Positions 8,308-17,202 of a stretch of 64,000 bases of DNA are shown piece by piece. Position numbers and translations under genes: made by a program. The notes under the pieces were generated by a model. That model saw only the letters and a program-made list of their open reading frames with translations. It had not been told where the DNA came from and did not search any database. Origin of the DNA: an uncultured Eubacteriales bacterium (GTDB lineage Bacteria; Bacillota; Clostridia; Oscillospirales; Oscillospiraceae); contig UQZJ01000011.1 of the NCBI GenBank assembly GCA_900545495.1, forward strand, positions 1-64,000, given 5' to 3'. The first letter of the stretch is position 1. Every line of letters begins with the position of its first letter.

Positions 8308-9198
8308 GTGCGCATACTGACCCATACCGTGACCGTTGCCGAGGACGGGCAGACCGCCAAGCAGCTGCTCCGCGGCCTGTGGCACATCTCCGGCAGCCTG
8401 CTCAGCCGTCTGAAATTCCGGGACGCCATCACCGCCAACGGTGTGCCTGTGCCGGTAAACCATATTCTCCGCACCGGAGACGTACTGGGGGCAGATGTAT
8501 CCGACCTGCCCGGCCAGCATCCACACATCCTGCCGGTGGACTACCCCCTCGCCATCCTCTATGAGGACGAGGATCTCCTGCTGCTGGACAAGCCCGCCGG
8601 CATCGCCATCCACCCCGCCGCACTGACGGAGGAGACGGTCACCATCGCCGGGGCCGTGGCGCACTACCTGCAAAGCGACAGCTTCCACGCCGTAAACCGG
8701 CTGGATCGGGGTACCACCGGCGTCATGGCGGTGGCCAAGACCGGCTTCGTCCACGCACGGTGCATGACAGTGCTCCACACCGACGCGTTTCAGCGGGACT
8801 ACCGCGCCGTGTGCGACGGCGTGCCGCCCCATCCGGCGGGCGACATCGACCTGCCTATCGGCCGGGAGGGTGACTCGCTGCTCAAGCGCTGCCCCGACCC
8901 CGCCGGACAGGCCGCCCACACCCACTATGAGGTGCTGGATACCGCCAATGGCCGCGCCCTGCTGCGGCTGACGCCCACCACCGGGCGTACCCACCAGCTG
9001 CGGGTACACATGGCGGCCATCGGCTGCCCCCTCACCGGCGACTGGCTCTACGGCACGGAGGACAGGACGATCATCGCCCGTCCCGCCCTCCACAGCTACC
9101 ACCTGCGCCTGACCCACCCCGTCACCGGGGCGGTCATCGACGTTACCGCCCCGCTGCCGGAGGATATGGTGCGCCTGCTGAAGGCAGGTCAAGGATGA
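8308..9198 (+). CDS. RluA-family rRNA/tRNA pseudouridine synthase
   Basis: This RluA-family enzyme isomerises uridine to pseudouridine in rRNA or tRNA. The 296-residue protein has an N-terminal S4-like domain (residues 1-70), the ILYEDEDLLLLDKPAGIAIHP entry strand and the catalytic motif HAVNRLDRGTTG with the nucleophilic Asp at about residue 133. The late PTTGRTHQLRVHMAAIGCPLTGDWLYG block is also present. The GTG at 8308 is preferred because AGAAAGGAGG lies at 8291-8300. Which RNA position it modifies cannot be told from sequence. Confidence 0.92.
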   Translation: MRILTHTVTVAEDGQTAKQLLRGLWHISGSLLSRLKFRDAITANGVPVPVNHILRTGDVLGADVSDLPGQHPHILPVDYPLAILYEDEDLLLLDKPAGIAIHPAALTEETVTIAGAVAHYLQSDSFHAVNRLDRGTTGVMAVAKTGFVHARCMTVLHTDAFQRDYRAVCDGVPPHPAGDIDLPIGREGDSLLKRCPDPAGQAAHTHYEVLDTANGRALLRLTPTTGRTHQLRVHMAAIGCPLTGDWLYGTEDRTIIARPALHSYHLRLTHPVTGAVIDVTAPLPEDMVRLLKAGQG

Positions 9199-9235
9199 TC
9201 TTTCGCGGATACTACCATGCCGCGGGGATTTTTCG

Positions 9236-9264
9236 TTGTGAAGCGCCGCGGGTTGTGATACAAT
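9236..9264 (+). promoter_or_regulatory. Promoter of the DUF362 ferredoxin gene
   Basis: TTGTGA at 9236-9241, a 17-bp spacer and TACAAT at 9259-9264, 34 bases before the ATG. Confidence 0.65.
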
Positions 9265-9298
9265 ACAGGTAAGATTTCACGAAAGTGAGGGTGATACA

Positions 9299-10408
9299 AT
9301 GGCATCGAAGGTCTATTTTGCCGACCTGCGGGCGGACCATCATGAGAATTTGCAGCAGAAGCTGACCCGTCTGATGAAAACGGCGGGCATGGGCGATATC
9401 GATTTCAATGAGAAGTATGTGGCCATCAAGATGCACTTTGGCGAGCCGGGCAATCTGGCGTTTCTGCGGCCCAACTGGGCCAAGACGGTGGCGGACTTTG
9501 TGAAGGAGCGGGGCGGCAAGCCCTTCCTGACGGACTGCAACACCCTGTATGTGGGCGGGCGGAAGAACGCGCTGGATCATCTGGACAGCGCCATGCTCAA
9601 CGGCTTCAACCCCATGACCACCGGCTGTCAGATCCTCATCGCCGACGGTCTGAAGGGCAACGACGAGGTGGAGGTGCCGGTGGCGGGCGGCGAGTATGTG
9701 CAGGCCGCCAAGATCGGCCGCGCCGTTATGGACGCCGATGTGTTCATCTCCCTGACCCACTTCAAGGGCCACGAGGAGGCGGGCTTCGGCGGCTGCCTGA
9801 AAAATATCGGCATGGGCTGCGGCAGCCGCGCCGGTAAGATGGAGCAGCATAACGCCGGCAAGCCCCATGTAAAGCAGAAGCTGTGCGTGGGCTGCGGCCA
9901 GTGTCGGAAGATCTGCGCCCACGGCGCGCCGATCATCACCGACGGCAAGGCCGTCATCGACCACGACAGATGTGTGGGCTGCGGCCGCTGCATCGCCGTC
10001 TGCCCCAAGAACGCGGTGCAGATCAACGGGGACGAGACCACCACTAACCTGAACCGGAAGATCGCCGAGTACACCAAGGCGGTGGTGGACGGCCGCCCCT
10101 GCTTCCACATCTCGCTGGTCATCGACGTGTCCCCCAACTGCGACTGCCGTTCGGAGAACGATATGCCCATCGTACCCAACGTGGGTATGTTCGCCTCCTT
10201 TGATCCGGTGGCACTGGATATGGCCTGCGTGGACGCGGTCAACGCCCAGACGCCCCTGCGCGGCTCCGCCGCCGACGGGGAGGCGGGTCATGTCCACGAG
10301 CATGACCACTTCCGGCGCATCCACCCGGATACGGACTGGCACAGCTGTCTGGAGCACGGCGAGAAGATCGGCATCGGTACGCGGGAGTACGAGTTGGTCA
10401 AGATCTGA
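9299..10408 (+). CDS. DUF362 domain protein with two [4Fe-4S] clusters
   Basis: This 369-residue cytoplasmic protein combines the DUF362 fold (residues 1-185 and 245-369) with an inserted bacterial-type ferredoxin module. The cluster ligands are Cys196, 199, 202, 206 and Cys225, 228, 231, 235, in the CxxCxxCxxxC spacing. DUF362 proteins are widespread in anaerobes; their reaction is unknown and an electron-transfer role is inferred from the clusters. The His-rich segment HVHEHDHF near residue 330 could bind metal. It is monocistronic between its own promoter and a strong terminator. Confidence 0.9.
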   Translation: MASKVYFADLRADHHENLQQKLTRLMKTAGMGDIDFNEKYVAIKMHFGEPGNLAFLRPNWAKTVADFVKERGGKPFLTDCNTLYVGGRKNALDHLDSAMLNGFNPMTTGCQILIADGLKGNDEVEVPVAGGEYVQAAKIGRAVMDADVFISLTHFKGHEEAGFGGCLKNIGMGCGSRAGKMEQHNAGKPHVKQKLCVGCGQCRKICAHGAPIITDGKAVIDHDRCVGCGRCIAVCPKNAVQINGDETTTNLNRKIAEYTKAVVDGRPCFHISLVIDVSPNCDCRSENDMPIVPNVGMFASFDPVALDMACVDAVNAQTPLRGSAADGEAGHVHEHDHFRRIHPDTDWHSCLEHGEKIGIGTREYELVKI

Positions 10409-10418
10409 GCATTTGCAT

Positions 10419-10457
10419 AAAAAGGATGCCTCCGGCAGCGCCGGAGGCATCCTTTTT
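10419..10457. terminator. Bidirectional terminator, DUF362/macrodomain
   Basis: A perfect stem of about 18 bp (AAGGATGCCTCCGGC and complement) around loop AGC, with A and T tracts on the two flanks. Confidence 0.9.
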
Positions 10458-10465
10458 GCGTCCTG

Positions 10466-10993
10466 TCAGTCCTCGTGGGGCTTTACATCCTGATAGAGCA
10501 TATTCCACACCACCTGATAGGCGTGGAGGGTGTCCGCGCCGTGGCAGACCATCCGCACGTCTATGTCCGGGTGTTCCCGGAGGAAGTCCATAATGGCCTT
10601 CAGCGCCACATGGGCGGCCTGTAACACCGGGTAGCCGTAGACGCCGGTAGAGATGGAGGGAAAGTCCACGCTGCGGCAGCCATGGGACGATGCCAGCGTC
10701 AGCGCATTGCGGTAGCAGGAGGCCAGCAGCGCCGCCTCACCGTGGCCGCCGCCCCGCCAGATGGGGCCGACGGTGTGGATGACGTACCGGCAGGGCAGGT
10801 CATAGGCACCGGTCAGCTTGGCCTGTCCCGTCTCACAGCCGTGGAGGGTGCGGCACTCCGCCAGAAGTCCCGGCCCGGCGGCGCGGTGGATAGCGCCGTC
10901 CACGCCGCTGCCGCCCAGCAGGGAGGTGTTGGCGGCGTTGACGATGGCATCGGCGTGGGACTGGGTGATGTCGCCCTGTACAATGGAAAGCAT
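10466..10993 (-). CDS. Macrodomain protein (O-acetyl-ADP-ribose deacetylase type)
   Basis: This protein probably binds and hydrolyses ADP-ribose derivatives such as O-acetyl-ADP-ribose. The 175-residue chain is a single macrodomain with the family motifs GDITQSHADAIVNAAN, GGSGVDGAIHRAAG, IHTVGP and SISTGVYGYP, lacking extra domains. The ATG at 10993 is preferred because GAGGTG is 6 bases upstream; an earlier in-frame GTG would overlap that ribosome site. It diverges from the TIM-barrel gene at 11137. The protein substrate or metabolite in this organism is unknown. Confidence 0.92.
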   Translation of the reverse strand: MLSIVQGDITQSHADAIVNAANTSLLGGSGVDGAIHRAAGPGLLAECRTLHGCETGQAKLTGAYDLPCRYVIHTVGPIWRGGGHGEAALLASCYRNALTLASSHGCRSVDFPSISTGVYGYPVLQAAHVALKAIMDFLREHPDIDVRMVCHGADTLHAYQVVWNMLYQDVKPHED

Positions 10994-11064
10994 GAAACTC
11001 ACCTCACGAAAAAGTACGGAAAATGGGCAATATAAAGGGAATGTTCAGATCACGGACAAAAATA

Positions 11065-11093
11065 TTTACAGATTTGCCCGTTTGTGCTATTAT
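11065..11093 (+). promoter_or_regulatory. Promoter of the TIM-barrel gene
   Basis: TTTACA at 11065-11070, a 17-bp spacer and TATTAT at 11088-11093. Confidence 0.7.
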
Positions 11094-11136
11094 AATACGG
11101 TTAGAACAGGTATGCAACAGCGGGAAAGGAAAGCCA

Positions 11137-11805
11137 GTGAGAAAATATGTACCGGCCTATGAGGGCAACCTGCGCAAGCACGCGCTGTCGGTGCCGCGCT
11201 GCATCAGCGAGTGCAGCGGCATCCGGGTGTTTGGACGCCGCATCAAGTCTCTGGTGTTCAGCACGGATGTGGCCATTATCAAGAATATCAACGCCGACGC
11301 CATCATCGCGGTGTACCCCTTCACGCCCCAGCCTGCCATCACGCAGGCCATCATCGGCGTATCGGACGTGCCGGTGTTCTGCGGCGTGGGCGGCGGTCTG
11401 ACCACCGGCATCCGATCCGCCAGTATGGCCGCCTATGTGGAGCATCAGGGTGCCTACGGCGTGGTGTGCAACAGCAAGATCGGACTGGAGACGATCCGCG
11501 ATATCAAGAGTGCCGTGGAGATCCCGGTGGTGTACACGGTCATCTCGGAGAAGATGGATATCCAACCCTATCTGGACGCGGGGGTGGACATCCTCAATGT
11601 GTCCGGCGCGGCACGGACGCCGGAGATCGTGGCGGCGCTGCGGGAGCGGTACCCGGACATGGCCATCATCGCCACCGGCGGCCCCACCGACGAGAGCATT
11701 CTGGCCACCATTGGGGCGGGTGCCAACGCCATCACCTATACGCCGCCCAGCAGCGCGTCGCTGTTTGCCAAGACCATGGCGGACAACCGCAGCGAGCTGG
11801 AATAG
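11137..11805 (+). CDS. TIM-barrel-like protein, function unknown ('hydrolase' family)
   Basis: I recognise the fold pattern but not a reaction. The 222-residue protein shows alternating strands and helices with short Gly motifs at strand ends (CGVGGGLTTG, VVCNS, DILNVSGAA, IIATGGPTDES), resembling phosphate-binding TIM barrels related to nitronate monooxygenases or indole-glycerol-phosphate synthase. Close homologues in Clostridia carry only the label hydrolase. The GTG at 11137 is chosen because GGAAAGGA lies just upstream and homology to barrel proteins begins there; longer forms would run into the promoter. Confidence 0.75.
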   Translation: MRKYVPAYEGNLRKHALSVPRCISECSGIRVFGRRIKSLVFSTDVAIIKNINADAIIAVYPFTPQPAITQAIIGVSDVPVFCGVGGGLTTGIRSASMAAYVEHQGAYGVVCNSKIGLETIRDIKSAVEIPVVYTVISEKMDIQPYLDAGVDILNVSGAARTPEIVAALRERYPDMAIIATGGPTDESILATIGAGANAITYTPPSSASLFAKTMADNRSELE

Positions 11806-11810
11806 GAGCT

Positions 11811-11851
11811 AAAAAGGAACGGGACTTCCCATGAAGTCCCGTTCCTTTTTT
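11811..11851. terminator. Bidirectional terminator, TIM-barrel/8-oxoguanine deaminase
   Basis: An 18-bp stem around GGAACGGGACTTC, loop CCAT, flanked by A5 and T6 tracts. Confidence 0.9.
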
Positions 11852-11869
11852 GTCGTAGGATGCAGCTTG

Positions 11870-13225
11870 TCACAGGGCAAGATAGGCGCGGCATTTGGCA
11901 TCGGCCTCCCGCGCCAGACGCTCCTCATCCACGGTGACGAGGCGGCCGCCCTCCACGGTGACGCGCCCCTGCACCACCGTATAGTCCACCGGGCCGCGGA
12001 CGCCCACGGTACCCAGCACCGAGCCGGCGTCGCAGCCGCAGCCCACCAGCTCCAGCCGCCGGGCGTCGATCATAAAGAGGTCGGCGCACTTGCCCTCGCT
12101 GAGTTGGCCGATATCGTCCCGCCCCAGCAGGCGGGCGCTGCCCCGTGTGGCCATCTTCAGCACATCGTAGCCGGTGGGTGCCTGACGGCTGGAGGTCAGG
12201 CGGTGCAGCAGGTAGGCCACCCGCAGTTCCTCCAGCAGGCTGGAGCCATCGTTGGAGGCGGAGCCGTCCACCGCCAGACCCACCGGCACGCCCAGCGCCA
12301 GCATCTCCGGGATGCGGGCCACGCCGCTGGAGAGCTTCATGTTGCTGATGGGGCAGTGGGCCACACCGGTGCCGGTCTGCGCCAGCAGACGCAGCTCCTC
12401 GTCGTTGAAGTGGATGCCGTGGGCGAACCAGACATCGCTGCCGATCCAGCCCAAGCGCTCCATATATGCCAGCGGTCGGATGCCCTCCCTCGCCAGCATG
12501 AAGTTCTCCTCATCCTTCGTCTCACACAGGTGGGTGTGGAGGCGCACGCCGTACTGCCGTGCCAGAATGGCGCTTTGCCGCAGCAGCTCCGCCGATACGG
12601 AGAAGGGGGAGCAGGGCGCCAGCGCAACGCGGTGCATAGCGCCGTAGGACGCATCGTGGTAGGTTTCGATGGCGTGGACGCTGTCGCGCAGGATCTCGTC
12701 CACCGTCTGCACCACGCTGTCCGGCGGCAGGCCGCCGTCCTTCTTGCTCAGATCCATGCTGCCCCGGCTGGCGTACATTCGGATACCCAACTCATCGGCG
12801 GCGGCAAATTGCGCCCCCAGCAGGTCGCCGCTGCCGGCGGGAAAGACATAGTGGTGGTCGAAGCAGGTGGTACAGCCGTGCTTCATCAGCTCGCCCATGC
12901 CGGTGAGGCTGGACAGGCGGATGACGTCGGCGTCCAGATTTTTCCAGATCTCATACAGGGTGCGCAGCCAGTCGAACAGCTCCATGTTCTGTACCTGCGG
13001 CAGGTTGCGGGAGAACACCTGATACAGGTGGTGGTGGGTGTTGACAAGGCCGGGATAGCAGAACATATGGCTGCCGTCGATGACGCGGTCGGCGGGGATG
13101 TCCAGATCGTGGCCGATGGCCTTGATGAAGCCGTCCTCGCAGTAGAGGTCGGCGTTTTGCAGGATGCGGTCGCTGTCGTCACAGGTGACGAGCTGGGCGA
13201 TATGCCGGATCAGCAGGGTGGACAT
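11870..13225 (-). CDS. 8-oxoguanine deaminase (amidohydrolase)
   Basis: This zinc amidohydrolase deaminates 8-oxoguanine to uric acid; relatives act on other purines or triazines. The 451-residue protein shows the metal ligands His64 and His66 (VNTHHHLYQ), His232 region (LHTHLCETKDE), His269 (FAHGIHFN) and Asp320 (AVDGSASND), plus the C-terminal KCADLFMID return of the beta-sandwich. CFDHHYVFP is characteristic of the 8-oxoguanine deaminase subgroup rather than SsnA. It lies just downstream of a purine/nucleoside-type ABC transporter on the same strand, separated by a terminator, supporting purine salvage or fermentation. Confidence 0.85.
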   Translation of the reverse strand: MSTLLIRHIAQLVTCDDSDRILQNADLYCEDGFIKAIGHDLDIPADRVIDGSHMFCYPGLVNTHHHLYQVFSRNLPQVQNMELFDWLRTLYEIWKNLDADVIRLSSLTGMGELMKHGCTTCFDHHYVFPAGSGDLLGAQFAAADELGIRMYASRGSMDLSKKDGGLPPDSVVQTVDEILRDSVHAIETYHDASYGAMHRVALAPCSPFSVSAELLRQSAILARQYGVRLHTHLCETKDEENFMLAREGIRPLAYMERLGWIGSDVWFAHGIHFNDEELRLLAQTGTGVAHCPISNMKLSSGVARIPEMLALGVPVGLAVDGSASNDGSSLLEELRVAYLLHRLTSSRQAPTGYDVLKMATRGSARLLGRDDIGQLSEGKCADLFMIDARRLELVGCGCDAGSVLGTVGVRGPVDYTVVQGRVTVEGGRLVTVDEERLAREADAKCRAYLAL

Positions 13226-13259
13226 GGCGATTCCTCCTTGGCAGATAGTGGTGGGTAGG

Positions 13260-13296
13260 AAAAAAGAGCAGGCCGCAAGCGGCCCACTCTTTTTTT
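13260..13296 (-). terminator. Terminator of the BMP transporter operon
   Basis: An interrupted stem GAG-GGCCGC / GCGGCC-CTC with A and T tracts on both sides, directly after the last permease gene. Confidence 0.75.
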
Positions 13297-13303
13297 GATA
13301 CAG

Positions 13304-14296
13304 TCAGCGTTCCTCGCGGAAGTAGGAGAGACCGAGGGACGCAGGGGGCTGATCCTCCCGCTTCTTACGCAGGGACACGATGATCAGCACTACCAGTGTG
13401 ATGGCGTAGGGCAGCATCTTGTACAGCTCCTTCACCGCCATCTGGGTGCCGGTGGGCAGGTAGATGTTCAGGATGTACAGGCCGCCGAACAGGATGGAGG
13501 CCCAGATGCTGGCACTGGGACGCCAGATGGTGAAGATGACCAGCGCGATGGCCAGCCAGCCGCGGTCACCGAAGGCGTTGTTGGACCAGACGCCGTTGGC
13601 GTAGTCCATGACGTAGTACAGACCGCCCAGACCTGCGATCATGGAGCCGATGCAGGTGGCGAGGTACTTGTACTTGGTGACGTTGATACCGGCGGCGTCG
13701 GCGGTGGAGGCACTCTCACCCACGGCGCGCAGGTGCAGACCGGCGCGGGTGCGGTTCAGGAAGTAGGAGGCGCCGATGGCGATGAGAATAGCCAGATACG
13801 CCAGAAAGCCGTAGGACAGGAACAGCTGACCGAACCAACCGGTGCTGTCTGCGCCGGGCAGGGTGGTCTTGAAGAACAGGCTGGTTTTGGACAGGGCAAT
13901 GGAGGGTACCTCACTGTTGGTCAGCTTGATGAGGGAGCCGCCGAAGAAGTTGCCCACGCCCACACCGAAGGTGGTCATGGCCAGACCGGTGACGTTCTGG
14001 TTGGCCCGAAGGGTGACGGTGAGGAAGCAGTACAGAAGACCCATCAGCAGAGAGCCCAGCAGCGAGCAGAGGATGGGGATCATAATGGCCAGGAAGCCGT
14101 TAAGCTGTCCGCCGGCGGCCTGCTCATAGAAGAACGAGCCGATGACGCCGCTGATGCCGCCCACATACATGATGCCGGGGATACCGAGGTTCAGGTTGCC
14201 GGACTTCTCCGTCAGGATCTCGCCGGTGCTGCCGAACAGCAGGGGGATACCCTGCATGACGGCGCGGGGGAAGAAGGATACAAAGTTGAAGTCCAT
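13304..14296 (-). CDS. Nucleoside/purine ABC transporter permease (second subunit)
   Basis: This is an inner-membrane permease of the BMP-dependent importer family (NupQ/YufQ type). The 330-residue protein has 8-9 membrane segments and the conserved sequence GSTGEILTEKSGNLNLGIPGIMYVGG, followed by ANQNVTGLAMTTFGVG, which is diagnostic of the branched-chain-like permeases of the nucleoside system. It starts 3 bases after the stop of the first permease. The substrate may be a nucleoside, a purine base or a related compound; the neighbouring 8-oxoguanine deaminase makes a purine likely. Confidence 0.9.
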   Translation of the reverse strand: MDFNFVSFFPRAVMQGIPLLFGSTGEILTEKSGNLNLGIPGIMYVGGISGVIGSFFYEQAAGGQLNGFLAIMIPILCSLLGSLLMGLLYCFLTVTLRANQNVTGLAMTTFGVGVGNFFGGSLIKLTNSEVPSIALSKTSLFFKTTLPGADSTGWFGQLFLSYGFLAYLAILIAIGASYFLNRTRAGLHLRAVGESASTADAAGINVTKYKYLATCIGSMIAGLGGLYYVMDYANGVWSNNAFGDRGWLAIALVIFTIWRPSASIWASILFGGLYILNIYLPTGTQMAVKELYKMLPYAITLVVLIIVSLRKKREDQPPASLGLSYFREER

Positions 14297-14299
14297 CCG

Positions 14300-15391
14300 T
14301 CACGCCTCCTTTCTGCTGCTCTTGCGCAGGGTGACCTTATAGGTGATGAAGAACTCGGTAGCGATAATGAAGAACAGAATGATACCGGTGAGGATGTCGG
14401 CGAAGGAGTGGTTCAGGCTCAGGGTACTGGCCACCTCACTGGCGCCGCGGTCCATGGTCACCAGCAGCAGCGAGGAGGCGATCATGATGAAGGGATTGAA
14501 CTTGGACATCCAGGACACCATGACGGCGGTAAAGCCGCGGCTGTTCACGATGGTGGTGGTCAGGGTATGGTCGATACCGGCGGTCATTATGAAGCCCATC
14601 ATGGCGCACAGCGCGCCGGAGAGCACCATGGTGCGGATAATGACCCGATCTACCTTGATGCCGGCGTAGCTGGCGGTGCGCTGGCTTTCGCCGACCACGG
14701 CGATCTCGTAGCCGTGCTTGCTGTATTGCAGGTACACATACATCAGCACCGTCATGAGGCCCACGATGAGGATGGGCAGCAGGTAGGCGTTGCCGACCTC
14801 CGGCAGCCAGCCGGCGCGGGTATCCTGATTGATGATGCCGATCTTACCGGCACCCTTAGGTACCTCCCACACGATGATGAAGTAGGAGGTCAGCTGCATG
14901 GCGATGTAGTTCATCATCAGGGTGAACAGCGTCTCGTTGGTGTTCCACTTGGCCTTGAAGAAGGCGGGCAGGAAGCCCCAGATGGCGCCGGCCAGCAGCG
15001 CGGCTGCCAGAGAGATCACGATCAGCAGCGCATGGGGGACCTTGCCGCCCAGCAGGATCATGCAGGTGGTGGTGGCGAGGCAGCCGATGATGGTCTGACC
15101 CTCGGCACCGATGTTCCAGAAGCGCATCTTGAAGGCGGGGGTCACCGCCAGAGAGATACCCAGCAGCACCGCCACATTGCGGAAGGTCACGCCGATGCGG
15201 CGTGGGGAGCCGAAGGCGCCCTTGAGGATGGTGCGGTAGACGGCGATGGGATCCTGTCCCGTCAGCAGGGTGGTGATGAGGCCGCAGAAGACCAGCGCCA
15301 GCACCAAAATACCGCCGCGGATCAGCAGCGCCTTGGGCAGGGGCAGCGTATCCCGCTTGGAGATATGGAAAAGAGAACCTTTTTTATTCAT
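14300..15391 (-). CDS. Nucleoside/purine ABC transporter permease (first subunit)
   Basis: This 363-residue membrane protein is the NupP/YufP-type partner permease. Key landmarks are an N-terminal charged stretch before the first membrane segment, FRNVAVLLGISLAVTPAFKMRFWNIGAEGQ, the loop NTNETLFTLMMNYIA and the GESQRTASYAGIKVDR cytoplasmic helix that docks on the ATPase. The ATG at 15391 (8 bases inside the ATPase gene) is used because GGGAGGAGG precedes it. The overlap with the ATPase gene indicates translational coupling. Confidence 0.9.
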   Translation of the reverse strand: MNKKGSLFHISKRDTLPLPKALLIRGGILVLALVFCGLITTLLTGQDPIAVYRTILKGAFGSPRRIGVTFRNVAVLLGISLAVTPAFKMRFWNIGAEGQTIIGCLATTTCMILLGGKVPHALLIVISLAAALLAGAIWGFLPAFFKAKWNTNETLFTLMMNYIAMQLTSYFIIVWEVPKGAGKIGIINQDTRAGWLPEVGNAYLLPILIVGLMTVLMYVYLQYSKHGYEIAVVGESQRTASYAGIKVDRVIIRTMVLSGALCAMMGFIMTAGIDHTLTTTIVNSRGFTAVMVSWMSKFNPFIMIASSLLLVTMDRGASEVASTLSLNHSFADILTGIILFFIIATEFFITYKVTLRKSSRKEA

Positions 15392-16925
15392 CTGCCTTGC
15401 CTCCTCCCGCACGGGTCATCAGTGCGCCCACTTCCATCTTATTGGTGGTGCGTCCGTCCACAACGCCGGACACCTGACCGCCGCAGAGCACCACGATGCG
15501 GTCGCACAGCTCCAGCAGTACGTCCAGATCCTCGCCGACGTAGACCACGGCGACGCCCTTCATCTTCTGCTCTGTCAGCAGGTTATAAATCGTATACGAG
15601 GTATTGATATCCAGACCGCGGACGGCGTAGGCCGTCATCAGCACGGAAGGCTCCTGTGCGATCTCGCGGCCCACCAGCACCTTCTGCACATTGCCGCCGG
15701 ACATACGGCGGACGGGGAAGCTGGTGCTGGGGGTGACCACCTCCAGCTCCTGCCAGATGCGCTGTGCCAGCGCCTCGGGATTCTTGCGGTCCAGGAAGAT
15801 GCTGTGACCCTTCCGCCAGGAGCGGAGCATCATGTTGCCGGTCATGCCCATGGAGCCCACCAGACCCATGCCCAGACGATCCTCCGGCACGAAGCTCATG
15901 GCGATACCGGCCTTGCGGATGTCCATGGGATCCTTGCCCGCCAGCTCCTGCGGCGCGGCGCCGTCGGGGGCGTAGTAGGTGACGGAGCCGGAGGCAATGG
16001 GATACAGACCTGCGATGGACTCCAGCAGCTCGCGCTGTCCGGAGCCGGCCACGCCGGCTACGCCCAGCACCTCGCCGGCCTTGATCTCAAAGCTCACGTT
16101 GTCCAGACGCTTGACGCCCAGCTCATCGAATACGGTGAGCCCCTCCAGCTTCAGGCGGGTGGCCACGTTCTTAGGCTCGGGACGGTCGATATTCAGGCTG
16201 ACGCTGCGGCCCACCATCATGTCCGTCAGGGACTGCTGGTCGGCGTCCTTGGTCAGCACGTCGCCGATGTACTCACCCTTACGCAGCACTGCCACGCGGT
16301 CGGAGACCTCCAGCACCTCATGGAGCTTGTGGGTGATGATAATGAGGGATTTGCCGTCGGCCTTCATGTTGCGCATGACGGTGAACAGCTTATCCGTCTC
16401 CTGCGGCGTCAGCACGGCGGTGGGCTCATCCAGAATCAGGATATCCGCGCCGCGGTACAGCACCTTGACGATCTCCACCGTCTGCTTCTGGGAGACGGAC
16501 ATATCGTAGATCTTCATGTCGGGGTCGATGTCGAAGCCGTACTTGTCGCAGATGTCCTGCACCTTTTTGCGGGCATTGGCAAGATCCAGCTTGCCCTCCA
16601 GACCCAGAATGATGTTCTCTGTGGCGGTGAACAGGTCCACCAGCTTGAAGTGCTGATGGATCATACCGATGCCGAGGGCGAAGGCGTCCTTGGGAGACGC
16701 GATGGTCACCGGCTGGTCATGGATGTAGATCTGCCCCTCATCGGGGAAGTAGATGCCGGAGAGCATATTCATCAGGGTCGTCTTGCCGCTGCCGTTTTCG
16801 CCCAGCAGGGACAGGATCTCACCCTCGTGCAGCTCCATGTTGATCGCGTTGTTGGCGACAACTTTTCCGAACCGCTTGGTGATGTTCTCCATTTTGATCG
16901 CGCATTTGTTTTCCAAGGCTGTCAT
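15384..16925 (-). CDS. Nucleoside/purine ABC transporter ATP-binding protein
   Basis: This is a fused double-ATPase subunit (NupO/YufO type, 513 residues). The first cassette has Walker A GENGSGKTT and Walker B ILILDEPTAVLTP; the second has a degenerate Walker A (GVAGSGQRE) and a RMSGGNVQKVLVGREI signature, with the second Walker B reduced to SVLMTAYAVRGLD. One functional and one degenerate ATP site is usual for sugar and nucleoside importers of this class. The start is not certain: the ATG at 16925 has AAAGG too close, and other starts lack ribosome sites. Confidence 0.88.
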   Translation of the reverse strand: MTALENKCAIKMENITKRFGKVVANNAINMELHEGEILSLLGENGSGKTTLMNMLSGIYFPDEGQIYIHDQPVTIASPKDAFALGIGMIHQHFKLVDLFTATENIILGLEGKLDLANARKKVQDICDKYGFDIDPDMKIYDMSVSQKQTVEIVKVLYRGADILILDEPTAVLTPQETDKLFTVMRNMKADGKSLIIITHKLHEVLEVSDRVAVLRKGEYIGDVLTKDADQQSLTDMMVGRSVSLNIDRPEPKNVATRLKLEGLTVFDELGVKRLDNVSFEIKAGEVLGVAGVAGSGQRELLESIAGLYPIASGSVTYYAPDGAAPQELAGKDPMDIRKAGIAMSFVPEDRLGMGLVGSMGMTGNMMLRSWRKGHSIFLDRKNPEALAQRIWQELEVVTPSTSFPVRRMSGGNVQKVLVGREIAQEPSVLMTAYAVRGLDINTSYTIYNLLTEQKMKGVAVVYVGEDLDVLLELCDRIVVLCGGQVSGVVDGRTTNKMEVGALMTRAGGGKADE

Positions 16926-17135
16926 CCTTTCTTTCGGCGCAGAAGGCTGCAACACCCCGTAGCACGCCGGGACTGTGTTCCATGTGGCTTATTCTACCAT
17001 ATCCGCCGGGGGTTGTAAATCATAATTAACAAAAAATTTGTCAGGGAAGCAGAAATAATGTAAGGTTATACAAAGAATAAGTTGCTTTGCTTGTGAAAAT
17101 CGTCAACGGTCCTGCGGCGGGAAGCGGCGGAAAAC

Positions 17136-17170
17136 AAAAAAGGTGGGCTGCCGGGCAGCCCACCTTTTTT
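17136..17170 (-). terminator. Terminator/attenuating hairpin after the BMP lipoprotein gene
   Basis: A perfect 17-bp stem around GGTGGGCTGCC with A6 and T6 flanks lies between the substrate-binding protein gene and the ATPase gene. Partial termination here would make the binding protein more abundant than the permeases. Confidence 0.85.
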
Positions 17171-17202
17171 CGTGTGCAATATACTGTTGGAGAACTTGAC
17201 GT